From Ypsolopha sequella (lineage: Eukaryota; Arthropoda; Insecta; Lepidoptera; Ypsolophidae): a stretch of 64,000 bases of DNA. The position numbers and the translations under genes are program-made. The notes beneath the pieces were generated by a model. It made no database searches and was not told the DNA's origin. It saw only the letters and a program-made list of their open reading frames with translations. The stretch's first letter is position 1; each line of letters starts with the position of its first letter. The stretch spans positions 14,774,001-14,838,000 of the forward strand of contig OW204000.1 of the NCBI GenBank assembly GCA_934047225.1, in the 5' to 3' direction. Positions 28,601 through 38,820 of this stretch are shown here, piece by piece.

Positions 28601-31600
28601 CGCATAAGACAAAGGAACAATACATACGATTTCAAATAATCTTTTCCTGTGCTCTTCATTCCCAACATGGCATACAACTCCCTCGACAGTTATACCATCT
28701 TTCTTCAGATTAGCAACTGCATTGTTGACATTGTCAGCTTTCCTACTGCTGATTACTACGGAGGCACCTTCTTTTCCCAGTCTGTGGGCGATTGCATATC
28801 CAATCCTACGGGTATAGCATAAAACTTAGCTATGATCTTTGTCGCCAAAAAGTACATGAATATAATGGTTGATTAATGAATGGTCGGGTCACTTGTATCT
28901 AGAACAAGAATACCATCATGTACAGACGCCTGCAGTTCAAGCTCTCTATACGTTAACCGTCTTATCAGATGACGCCGTAGAGGGGTTGGCTTCTTCTGGA
29001 TGACGCCGAATAAGAACTGCCAATAGGTAGCCTGTCATGCTAGTGTCCGCGTACCTACATATAATTTCACGTTATCACCACAGCTACTCGCTACACTCCT
29101 TACTATTGACCCTGCGGTCCGTAATAGAATTACATAGATAAAAGCTATGAATGAATTAAAGTGTGAGCGATGACTGGTCCGTAATTTGTGAGTTAGCAAA
29201 CGATGTGAAAGATAGCTTATGATTCGGACCGCATTAAAAAAGATACATCTTAACCATAACCTCTTATCACAGAATACAATACGATTATTTGATTTTATTT
29301 CGTCAAAGTGCCGTGATTCGTGATGGAACAAGAAGAGTTTGTAGCACTGTTCTTTAACGTAGACTCAGATAGCGACGAAAAAATATATATAAATATAAAT
29401 TCTTCCTTTTCGACGAAAAGTTCCACACGACTTTTTATTTGTTTCTCTCATGGCCGAATAAAACATATACTATGGTTTGTCTGATCTGAATTGCTGAAAT
29501 AATGGAGCGAAAACTATTTTTGACATTCCATTCCGTTCAACGCTTACATCGCCTCACCTCCGTCGCATGAGCCATGAAAGTCATACGAATGAATGAACGC
29601 ATTTGCTTCACTCATGGATTATTAGCCATTCACCTCATTCATTCGTAATCGATTTTAGCGAAATAATTATATTTCGGAACGCGGGGCTACATATCTATTA
29701 GGTACTGTAACATATAGCTAGGCAATATGTTAGGTTTAGGCACAGAATAAAAGTTTAGGTAAGGTTAGGTCTTATAGTTAGGTTGAAGGACTACCTATTT
29801 GTTCGTGTTTAATTGGCAATCGATAACCTTTATGGATCGACATACGTCGTATTGACTGATTTATTTTCGTGATTTCCAAAAATAAATACAGATCCAGTAT
29901 AAAAGATCTTTCAAACTAAACACGAGAAAGATTCCTTCTAGAGTCCCATCGAAGTAAAGGTGACTCTCCATGAAGATTCCTTCTGGAGTCCTATCGAAAT
30001 AAAGTACCTCCAACACGACAAGAGAGTATTCTACGAAACTCAGAGCTCCCCTACCTTAATTCGTGAGAAAAAGTGATAAAAGAATAAAACAAGGACTCAA
30101 AATATAACACGTCGTCTTATTCAAGAAGAATCCCGCGACGAGCAAGCTGCTTGTTATAGTACCTATCTATTGCATGTGACATGCGCCCCACGTCTTTATT
30201 GCAAGCTTTTATTAAACTTCACCTGTTAGTTTGTTCCAGGTCAAATCTTGCAACAGAATTTTAAACAAGTTTCCCCCACCCGATAGAGCTGAAATTTTGC
30301 GTGACGTAATTTTAAATTCAATACGGCTGCGGATGTGACACTTGACATGGGTTTAATACAAAAGGATTTGAAAAGGAGAATACGATAAGTTAAGTGTCAT
30401 AATTTCAAATCCAATATGGCAGACGCCCGCCCCAAGATGGTAGACTAAATTTCCTCTTATCACCCAAAGATTTCAAATTATCACTTGTAACACAGTAGTG
30501 ACTTCATTGCCCATGAGAAATTACCTCTAAAATGACAGATCAGTGAACAGCGCCATCTTACTGCACCAGCGAGTGCTGCTACTTCGAGTTTATGATAAGA
30601 TGAACTAGTTGTAGATGCGACATGGTCATAATGTATCATGTTGCCTATTAAGTATTTCCTCTCGGAAAAAAAAAAACTGTCTCGGCAACTAGCATTAACT
30701 TTCTCAAGATGTTGTCAACTTACGCGGTAAACGTTACAGACCATTTTAGGGTTTCGTCTTGTTTTTTGTAAATTCAAATATGAACGGTGAAGGAAAACAT
30801 TGTAAGGAAACCTGCATGCCCTGAAAAGCGTGTACCTCTGCCCGAAGTACGGCGATAGAGCTCACCACTCATCACGTTGGGACGTAATAATCGTTGGTGA
30901 AACGCGGCGGGTGTACCGAATATGGACTGTGACTTGCATTTCACAGTTGAACAGCAAATTTTTTTTTCACGTTTCGAGTGTTGGTTTCTAATTCTCTAAT
31001 TCTGTTTTGAGTACTGCTAGGGACAAAGAACCGTAGTATTTGCTTATATTGCTACTAGCTTTGAGCAAATCAATTAAAAAAGCAGTGGGTCTACCGCGTA
31101 ATTCTCATTTTCATCAACATCAACTTGAGATTGAAATTTGACGTGCGTGCGACGACACCCGCCTAACATGCCATCTCTTTTGCACGCGTTGAATTTCGCA
31201 TGCATTTGCTTGAAGTTGATACAAATGAGAATTACGCGGTAGAGCCCCAGTTTCCAAGTCCAAAATCGTCGTCGATCGAGTCTCCAGTAAGAATTTGGCT
31301 TTAAATAAATAGTTACCAGGGAGCAAACAATACCATTATAGTGACAGACATGGACGTAAAAGTCGATGGTTACAGACATTGACGCATAGATACGTCAATG
31401 GTTACAGACGATAATAAATTAAAGGTTAAACGGTAAGTCGCTTAGCGTGAAGTGCATAACTTAACTTTGTTTTTCATGTTTAGAAGTTAAAATTGAAAAA
31501 AAACTTGCTATGTCGCCAATAGTTCAGTATTAGTGAGGTTTATAAAGCATGAGTTTGAAATGTAATGCAAAATTAGTCATGATCTTGTCCAAACAAACTT

Positions 31601-32212
31601 ATTTTGAGAAGATCATGACCAATTGTGTAGGTATACAATTTAAATTTCTTGCTTGATAAACCTCACTAATACTGAACTATTGGCGAACTATTGGTGGCCA
31701 CATACCAAAATGCTTTTCAATTTTAAATTTCTAAACAAGAAAAACAAATTAAAGTTATGCACTTTGCGCTAAGCTACTGACGTTAACCTTAAGGTAAAAA
31801 CCATAGATATCTCAGGAACCAGGAAAAACTGTAGGTAGGTACTGGCAACAAATAACCAAGTTTCTGTCTGTCTGACAAAAGTTCTTTTTCTTTTCACAAA
31901 CAAAAGAAGTCCTCTGTCAAGTCAAAGTACTTATTTGTCAATGAATAAATACGAAAACATGTAAGTACGAAAAGACTTCTTTCGTGAAATAAACTTTACC
32001 TACTGATATTGTAGAGCACAGAGCACTGTAGAGATGGACTTGGTTACATGTTGGTTGTTTACGTACCCTTCCGTAGAAGCTGTGACGATAGCAACTTTGC
32101 CCTTGAGCCTACTGCAGACATCAGCAGCACTTACGCTGTATGGCCTTACCCGAGAAATATTAGAAATGTTTTTTATTGAACTAAACATTTTTGTATTTTC
32201 TATTGTAAACAA
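25607..32212 (-). CDS. DHRS4: Dehydrogenase/reductase of the SDR family, DHRS4-like
   Basis: Six exons: 32212-32067, 28805-28628, 27473-27396, 26250-26104, 26016-25882 and 25777-25607 (TGA). They give 284 residues from the first ATG, or 276 from the second ATG at 32188. The NADP-binding glycine motif TASTEGIG is at residues 44-51. The catalytic set Asn147, Ser175 (FIASIAG), Tyr188 and Lys192 (YSVSK) is complete. VSNAAVNP and APGIVATKF are family signatures. The N-terminus (FSSIKNISNISRVRPYS) is basic, Ser-rich and lacks acids, resembling a mitochondrial presequence. The C-terminus AFAHL lacks the peroxisomal SRL-type signal of mammalian DHRS4. Relatives reduce retinal and other carbonyl compounds; the substrate here is unknown. 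A poly(A) signal (TTTATT on the + strand) lies at 25545-25550, close to the ecd stop. Confidence 0.92.
26251..27395. other. DHRS4-like intron with LINE scrap and repeat copy
   Basis: About 26300-26370 (+) encodes NGLPQGSVLAPSLF, the conserved reverse-transcriptase box of jockey/CR1-type LINEs, in an otherwise unreadable fragment. Bases 26745-26990 are the opposite-strand relative of the 8993-9170 repeat. A short piece at about 27170-27215 (CTACGGAACCCTCACGACGC, then CGCACTTAACCGG) matches dispersed repeats near 975-1005 and 18855-18895. Confidence 0.55.
27760..28020. repeat. Unclassified repeat-like segment in a DHRS4-like intron
   Basis: CAGGTGGTAGAGCTGATGCC, then CTGTGGAGGTACCACCATC, resembles a widespread lepidopteran repeat start that I recall only in general form. 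The segment is more GC-rich than its flanks and has no long frame. The assignment is weak. Confidence 0.35.
28140..28600. other. GC- and CpG-rich island inside a DHRS4-like intron
   Basis: About 460 bases are far richer in G+C and CpG than everything around them. Overlapping frames of 62-144 codons are open on both strands, which is expected from GC-rich text and is not by itself evidence of a gene. The plus strand contains AARSCGPG-like and LWPWRKGRATIHRPNSK frames followed by a GTAAGTATT donor-like sequence at about 28551. It may be a piece of a transposon or a retrocopied fragment from a GC-rich gene. No product is recognised. Confidence 0.45.
31085..31249. mobile_element. MITE of about 165 bp, copy A
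   Basis: The ends GGGTCTACCGCGTAATTCTC and its inverted copy (GAGAATTACGCGGTAGAGCC) are terminal inverted repeats. The inner core CGCCTAACATGCCATCTCTT is shared with copy B at 43416-43581, which lies in the opposite orientation. Confidence 0.75.
31421..31791. mobile_element. Palindromic MITE of about 370 bp
   Basis: The left end AAGGTTAAACGGTAAGTCGC pairs with the right end ending GACGTTAACCTT. Inside, CGCCAATAGTTCAGTATTAG pairs with CTAATACTGAACTATTGGCG and GTGCATAACTTAACTTTG pairs with TTAAAGTTATGCAC. Both arms are about 170 bases, with a centre near 31605. It is non-coding. Confidence 0.8.
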
Positions 32213-32668
32213 TATTCTTCGAACAAGTTATAATCTAATCTACTGCGATAAAATCAAGGTCCAAAGTGCAATACTTATTATTCGTTTCTCTTGCGATAAA
32301 TAAATAGTACCGCAATAACTAAAATAGAGCTACTTCTTTTTGTAGAAAGAAACAAATATCGTGTTCAACGCATATTCTGCAATCAGTGTTGCCAAATGAA
32401 TTATGGTTCAAGTCACCAAAAACTTGGCGCCAAGTAGCCTAAAATCGCCCAATCATGAGTCAGATAGCCTAAGTAGCTATCTCTTTTACGTGCACATAAG
32501 TATTTTTACTATTTTAGGATGTTTTTTTTTGGTTTGGAAATAAATTAAACAACGTAAAGATGAATAAATATAATAATATAAATGAAACAAATTTGAAGAA
32601 ATTAGTTAGCTATATCTTGATCGGCTTAATATACTCAAAGATCAAGTTGAGTGTAGAACAGACAATAA

Positions 32669-32829
32669 AGCCGATTCTGAAGGCTTTAATTTTAGTTTTA
32701 GTGCTGTCAAAACTTAAAATTTTCCAAAGTAATTTAACTTCTAACCCTAACAGTTAAGGACTATTTTGAAATGAAGAAAATTTAGTTTTGATAGCACTAA
32801 AACTAAAATTAAAGCCTTCAGAATCGGCT
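32669..32829. mobile_element. Fold-back MITE, family X copy 1
   Basis: AGCCGATTCTGAAGGCTTTA, continuing into ATTTTAGTTTTAGTGCTGTC, pairs with the inverted right end (ACTAAAATTAAAGCCTTCAG, then AATCGGCT). The same family recurs at 36426-36578. Confidence 0.8.
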
Positions 32830-33619
32830 ATAATATGTGTGTAACTAACTACCTACTTGCAAACAATATTAGTCGATATTCTAATGATTTATCAACAATT
32901 GTGAACGTGTAAATAAGTAGTTTTGGTAACTTTATATTAATATTTATTATTCATAATATAAGTAGATAACTTCAGATTTAAAATTCCTAAGCTATTGAAA
33001 AATATCATCCATAGACCAAGCCCTTTTTATTATTTTAAGTGGCTCCTTCCCTCAGCTGCCAATAAATGCTTTAGGTGGTTGTGACGTCCTAATGACTTTG
33101 GTCTCAATGAAATTTTGCACACATCTTTAAATACGTTTCCCTTCCCCCCACACCACACTCTTCGACCCATCGCTAATCAAGAGGTTCGAGATATTTAAAC
33201 GACGCCGAATTCGTGAAATGGTTTCAGGTAAAAACTGTTTTCTATGAAACGGTAACTGTTTATCTGTAAAAAAAAAAGGAAAAAACTTATGCATCTTTAC
33301 ATGAACGGCGTCTGTATTTCTCTTTTTTTTATTCCCAATATAGATAAAAATTATACAACTTGCTAAACTTTACGCAAAAACTATGCAAATTCACGATATC
33401 TTGACAGCTAATATGATGGTGTTTCACTTCAAAAAAAAAAAATACGAAGAAAGCTATTGACTTAACAATCAGTTTTGACCTTTTGTATGAATCTTAAGAA
33501 AAATTCAGGCTTGAAGGGGCCACTTAATAGTGATTTTATTACAATCTTTTGTTTTTAACTTTACACCGCTAGTATATATTTAAGACGACTTCAAAATTTT
33601 GAAAGTACTAAAATTAATG

Positions 33620-33737
33620 TACAGTGGAGATCACATCAAGTTGACTTTGACTTTGTAATACGTACCTATCTTATATCCTTCACTATAGGCGCCAATGCAG
33701 AAAGTGAAGTGTATAGCTTGATGTAATCTCCACTGTA
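33620..33737. mobile_element. 118-bp hairpin MITE
   Basis: TACAGTGGAGATCACATCAA and the inverted TTGATGTAATCTCCACTGTA are terminal inverted repeats with TA at the tips. It is non-coding. Confidence 0.75.
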
Positions 33738-35113
33738 CTTCGTTCGTAGGTCAGGGGGGTGGGGCAATGGCTCCATTATTGCCCCCTCGGACCAAGTGGT
33801 CCGAGATTGCCCCCTTACCACCAGGCGCTTAGAGCAACCACTTTTTTCGTTCTACCTACAGCGCGTTCCGCATGGCGCTAATAGTGCTAAAACTACCATC
33901 ACACTTCTCAAGTCGTTCCGAATGAAGAATGGCGTCCATCACTGCTTAAACTTATTATCCATTCGGAACTCTTTTAAACGAGACATGGACGTTGACACTT
34001 GAAAGTGACAAAATTTGTTAACGTGAGTACAAAGGGTATACTACTTTACTAGGTCCAAGAAGGGATTTCTTCAAACTACAATCTTTAAATCATGGTTAGC
34101 TCTTAGGCTCCGAATAACCAATTTTTGAAGTTGCCACCTACCGGCTGTCACTTTTCATAGATCGCTCACTGTGTAAACGCTCTAAGGCTATCGTTATCGG
34201 GCTCACAGTGACTGAATGACGATAGACGCGATATAATCGTTTATGGCGTGACTTGGAACGCACTGCTAGAGTCGGCGGCGGCGGGCGCTGATAACATGCA
34301 AGTATATTTAGGGTAACCAAGTTGGTCGAGGGGCCGCCCAAGCATACGTCATCAAGTCATCACGCTATGGACGGCTCTCAAACTTTAAAAGTCGGGAATC
34401 ATGGAAATGTTCATGTCCTTAGATATAAATTACTAGGTAGCATGTGAGACTCGCACTTTATCGATTTTATCAAATCATACATACCCATTTGGAAAATGGA
34501 AACCCAAGAAATACACATTAAATTTAAAAATTATAAAAATCCCTAGAGAAGTTTTTTAGAAAACTATGTAAGTAAATATACAAATGTATTGGATAAATGG
34601 GTTAATGGATGCTGGCTTTTGGGCCACAATAGCGAAGCCACTCTTAAGCCACCAATTCATTTTTGGGAAAAGAAAAAAGTCTTAATTATTCCGCCTTTTG
34701 CAGCGCGATTTTTACAGTTACGGATCGAACATTCTTGCTTCCTAGGATTATCATTAATTATTTAGCTCGTATGCAACTCAAAACTCGCTTCAGCCTTTGG
34801 GAATCATTGTGTAGAATGCAACAAACTATTAAATTCACTCTCGTGCAACAAGGATGACAACAAATGGAAAAAACGCCATTAGATATTGCCAGTATTATGC
34901 GCTTATTTTTACCCAAACGTTTCACGCAACTTCTGCAAATCTGACCACAAAGATAAGCAAAAAATCGAAATTACATTTGTTTATGTTTAGTTTCAACAAC
35001 AAAAAATACTTATCAATGTTATAAATAATATAATTATTTTGTAAACGAAATATGTAACTTAAAACTACTTTCCTTATCATGATATAATTACATAAAATGG
35101 CAAGCACGTAAGA

Positions 35114-35121
35114 TGACGTCA
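35114..35121. promoter_or_regulatory. CRE-like palindrome upstream of USB1
   Basis: TGACGTCA is a full consensus CREB/ATF site, 257 bases before the USB1 start codon. A related GACGTAACGTGCGTGACG stretch follows at 35295-35312. A single octamer can occur by chance, so any role is inference. Confidence 0.3.
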
Positions 35122-35377
35122 CCTTGGGCCGGTGCGTTCCAAATATTTAATAATATCAGTGTCGCCGTACAAGCTCTTGTGCTATTCATTCGCACTCATA
35201 CAAAAATGTATATGCTATCCTGTTGGCAGTGTTCAAATTGTAGCAAGCTTATGTTTTGGAATGGAAATTTTATGTTATACGGCCATGCGATTTACGACGT
35301 AACGTGCGTGACGTTCTGACTTTCATTTTCTTCTTCCTTCTGAGGTAAAATAAGGTATTCTGTTAAAGAATACGCTA

Positions 35378-37082
35378 ATGTCTGTGCTATCTTATATTTG
35401 CGATTACGGAGATTCTGAAGGAAGTGAAAGCGAACAAGACCTGACAAAACAAAAGTGAGTTTGCATCTTTGTTACTTTACCATTTTATGCTCAACTATTA
35501 TTATTCAGAACTGATTTTCTACATTCATCAGAACCAAGCTGCCTGTACCGTGCTTGGATGGAATCACAACTGTGAAGGAAGATAGCCATATAGATGACCC
35601 TGAAATCCACCACGGCAGGACTCGCAGCTTCCCACACGTGAGAGGCAACTGGGCTACATTTGTTTACGTTAACTGTATGTATCATTGATAACTCTATCAA
35701 ATTAAAACTTATAGTGGTTAGGGTACTGACTGAGGGAACATGGGTGCGAGGCAGGCAGAAGTTGTTACAATAAATTAGGTATAAAAGGAAGAAAACTCTT
35801 GACAAACCTATAAACGTTAAAAATCACTAAGATCAGCCTCGACATGATGTCACAAACTGCTAAGCCTGAACCCCTGTATGCAACACTGAGTTCAATTAGA
35901 CTGTACAGATAAATCTTCATAGGTAATATACTGGGTGTCAATGTGATGTTGCGGAATCCGGAAATTGGCGATAGTTCTCGTCCAAATGAACAACCTTTGT
36001 TATGAATCATCATGAAAATCAATTGTTACATAGATGTTGCTTACCTACTCTACCAAAATGTATGAAACAACTGATTTTTTTTATGAGAAGTTGATCATAT
36101 GGACTAGTACTTTTGCTTGTTTCTGGCTTCCGCAACATCACATCGACACCCTGTATAATAAAAGTTGGTATTGAAGATTTAAGTGTGGATGACCTCAATC
36201 AGACTTCTAAACCTACTAACAGTATTATCATTTTCAGATCCTGTGAATACAACTTTATCGAAGTTTGTTGAAAGAATAGAGGCAGCCTGTAAATCAGTGT
36301 GTCCTATTGAGGAGATTAAAGACCTGCATGTGAGCTTATCCAGAACTGTGGTACTGAAGTTTCATATGATAACATCTTTCAATGCATCATTGAAACAAGC
36401 CCTGCTGGATTTACCCAGGTACTGTAGCCGATTTTGAAGGCTTTAATTTTAGTTTTAGTGCTGTCAAAACTAAAATTATTCCAATGTAATTTCACTCATG
36501 TTCCTTACATTTAAGGGCTATTTTGCAATAAAGGATAGAGTTTTGACATAACTAAAATTAAAGTCTTCAAATTCGGCTTTAATATCCATTATTCATAACT
36601 TTGGTAATGTATTGATTGTTTTTCTTCATTTCATTAATCCTCACAAATAACCAATATGAAATGTTTTTGTTACAGCTTCTATCTGGAGTTGGATGCAATT
36701 AAGATATATTGCAATGAGGATAAGTCAAGAACCTTTGTAGCTTTACAAGTTGACCACTGCAGCAATAAGTTTTTACTTCGGCTCATGCAGAAAGTTGATC
36801 AAGTATTGGCTGAGTTTAGTCTACCAGTCTTTTATGAGGTATGTTTAAATTAATAAAAAGGTAACATCAAAATAAAACCAAGTTTTTCTAACTTATATTT
36901 TGTTTCAGGATCCTTCATTTCATGCAAGCATTTTGTGGACTAAAGGGGATAAAAGAAAAGAACTTCAAGAAGCTGTGAAAGATTTAGCTGATTTGAGACA
37001 CCAATTGACCATAAAACCTGTTTTTGTAGACAAAATTTATTCCAAGATTGGAAATAAGCTATATCAATACTCATTAGATTAA
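35378..37082 (+). CDS. USB1: U6 snRNA 3'-end phosphodiesterase USB1 (Mpn1)
   Basis: Five exons: 35378-35454, 35532-35674, 36238-36418, 36676-36838 and 36909-37082 (TAA). They join to give 245 residues with all phases matching. RSFPHVRGNWATFVYV (residues about 57-72) is a family signature. The two catalytic His-x-Ser tetrapeptides of the 2H phosphoesterase fold are present: HVSLS at 104-108 and HASILW at 193-198. LPVPCLDG near the start and KSGNKLYQ-like SKIGNKLYQYSL at the end also fit. USB1 trims the oligo(U) tail of U6 snRNA to leave a terminal phosphate that stabilises U6 for splicing; it acts in the nucleus. The length is close to that of animal USB1. The next gene starts 28 bases downstream on the same strand. 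A MITE begins 7 bases after the exon 3 donor. Confidence 0.93.
36426..36578. mobile_element. Fold-back MITE, family X copy 2, next to a USB1 splice donor
   Basis: AGCCGATTTTGAAGGCTTTA and the inverted TAAAGTCTTCAAATTCGGCT form the ends. It shares ATTTTAGTTTTAGTGCTGTC with the copy at 32669-32829. The element starts at intron position 8, right behind the donor GTACTGT at 36419, and occupies over half of the 257-base intron 3. Confidence 0.8.
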
Positions 37083-37110
37083 TCTCTTGACCAAAAAGAG
37101 TTGTTTCACA

Positions 37111-38583
37111 ATGGAAGGGCAAGGAAAATGGGTTTACATCAATCCAAACTTTAATAAGACATTTCATCCAAATTTGATAAAACCACCAACAACTATGCAT
37201 GTAAATCCTGCTTTTTCTCAACATACTCCATTCAGACACCACCCAAATGTTGCTCAGAAACCAAAAATATTTATAAATCCCAATTTCATACCACCTCAAT
37301 GTGGCAAGCAGCCTGTTCAAGGTCATAGCAATCAATCATTTGTTGCATTCCATGGAGGTGATCAACTTCAGCGCTATAGTAGTCAGGTGATTGCATCAAG
37401 TAGCAGTGATAATATTCATAGTGTTAGTGATTGTTCAACAAGGGCTATGAAACCTGAAGAAGAGTCGCGGCTGCAGCCAGTAATATCAAACTCTAGATAT
37501 AGTTTAGTAAGACATGAACAAAAGATAACAACAAACAAGGGAGCACTAGAGAAGCCAAAAAGCACCATAACTATTAGCAGATACAAAACACTTAAGGTAA
37601 ATGATGTGAAGAAGGGCCTTGAAAATATATCACCCTCAATTATGCCAATACTCACTGAAAAATTTAACAAAGCAAAGGAAATAGTTACAAAAAAATATAA
37701 CAAATATAAATTCGTGAGACAAAACTCCAAATTGCTAACACCCATTTCAAAATCTTGCAAAATTAAAGATACGAGAAAATATGGTACCAAATACAAACTG
37801 GTGAGACAAAATTCAAGTTTGACAAAGAGAGATTGCTCAGGTTTTGGAAGTCCTAGAACTATTGGAAAATTACCAATCAAGACAAAGAAAATACCAATAC
37901 TTTCCATAAGATCCAGATATAAATACAATAAAACTGTAGAACGCAAATTTAAGAAAAATAATATACCTTGTCCTTTGTACAGAAAATATGGGCGATGCTT
38001 AAGAAAAGACAATGGAACATGTGATTTTTTACATGATAAGAAACATGTATCCATTTGCAGAAAATTTCTAAAAGGGTTGTGCTTTGATGAAACCTGTATC
38101 CTATCCCATGACTTGTCATCTAAAAAAATGCCAACTTGTTCCTTTTATCTAAAAGGAGCATGTTCTAAGGAAGATTGTCCATATCTTCATGTGAAATTAA
38201 ATGAGAATGCAACCATCTGTCCTGATTTTTTGAAAGGTTACTGTGAGAAGGGCAGTGATTGTATTAAACGCCACGTCAACATGTGTCCGAATTTGGCAAC
38301 AAAGGGTGTTTGCTTAAGAAAGTTGTGCCCTTACCCACATAAAAATAACAAGAATAAAAAAAATATAAACCAACCAAAGGTGGCTGCTTCTAAACGTAAT
38401 TTAGTTGTTACCAAAGTCACTAAAGAGAGAGTACTGAAAGTGCAAGATGTAGAGAAAAACCCCGAGGAAGCTAAAGATAGTCGTTATTACAAGGAAGATA
38501 TTATAGAAACAAGTGATGTTTGTGAAAACATTAAACCTACAAGATGCAAAATCGGTACATTACCTTCTTTTATTAAACTTTAG
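37111..38583 (+). CDS. ZC3H3: ZC3H3/Smicl-type protein with five CCCH zinc fingers
   Basis: A single open exon of 490 residues from the ATG at 37111. An in-frame TTG further upstream is not a normal start. Five CPSF30-like CCCH fingers lie at about residues 287-410: C-x8-C-x7-C-x3-H, C-x7-C-x4-C-x3-H twice, C-x7-C-x5-C-x3-H and C-x8-C-x4-C-x3-H. The N-terminal half is basic and disordered, with repeated short motifs (YINPNF, FINPNF; KYKFVRQNS, KYKLVRQNS) as in ZC3H3 relatives. Family members act in nuclear poly(A) RNA handling: 3'-end formation, export adaptor recruitment and exosome targeting, with Smad partners described for Smicl. It begins 28 bases after the USB1 stop, leaving little room for a separate promoter. 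AATAAA lies at 38795-38800, just before the convergent ASPSCR1 stop. Confidence 0.88.
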   Translation: MEGQGKWVYINPNFNKTFHPNLIKPPTTMHVNPAFSQHTPFRHHPNVAQKPKIFINPNFIPPQCGKQPVQGHSNQSFVAFHGGDQLQRYSSQVIASSSSDNIHSVSDCSTRAMKPEEESRLQPVISNSRYSLVRHEQKITTNKGALEKPKSTITISRYKTLKVNDVKKGLENISPSIMPILTEKFNKAKEIVTKKYNKYKFVRQNSKLLTPISKSCKIKDTRKYGTKYKLVRQNSSLTKRDCSGFGSPRTIGKLPIKTKKIPILSIRSRYKYNKTVERKFKKNNIPCPLYRKYGRCLRKDNGTCDFLHDKKHVSICRKFLKGLCFDETCILSHDLSSKKMPTCSFYLKGACSKEDCPYLHVKLNENATICPDFLKGYCEKGSDCIKRHVNMCPNLATKGVCLRKLCPYPHKNNKNKKNINQPKVAASKRNLVVTKVTKERVLKVQDVEKNPEEAKDSRYYKEDIIETSDVCENIKPTRCKIGTLPSFIKL

Positions 38584-38820
38584 ATTTTAAATTTATTGCT
38601 GTTACTGTGATCTGATATCTCGTACTGATTAGAAATTTTCGCTATCTTTAGAGTAGTATTAAAGTACAATCAATGTTTCTCCATTCGCCTTAAGTTTTGT
38701 TAACTAAAAAAATCGCAATGTAAATAGATGTATTTATTTTTTTATGTATAAAAATGTACTTAGACATAAACCAGAGTAACGAAATTAATTTTTTAATAAA
38801 TAACTTGATTTTTAACAGCT

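Larger units (their letters stand above)
28806..32066. other. DHRS4-like intron 1 filled with repeats
   Basis: It contains an LTR-like stretch at about 29880-30190 with an internal repeat of GATTCCTTCTAGAGTCC at 29931 and 29974 (unproven), a minus-strand copy of the dispersed repeat at 30781-30955, a MITE at 31085-31249 and a long palindrome at 31421-31791. No host coding sequence was seen. Confidence 0.5.
32213..35377. other. Divergent intergenic region between the DHRS4-like gene and USB1
   Basis: This 3.2-kb stretch must hold the promoters of both genes. MITEs lie at 32669-32829 and 33620-33737. A moderately GC-rich stretch at about 33750-34350 has no recognised gene. A TGACGTCA site at 35114-35121 precedes USB1. 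No open frame here looks like a gene. Confidence 0.55.

Noticed and set aside
37416..38054. 212-codon minus-strand frame
   Set aside because: It lies wholly antisense to the ZC3H3 exon, whose zinc-finger pattern is unambiguous, and its Phe/Leu/Ser-rich text is the mirror of Lys/Asn-rich codons.
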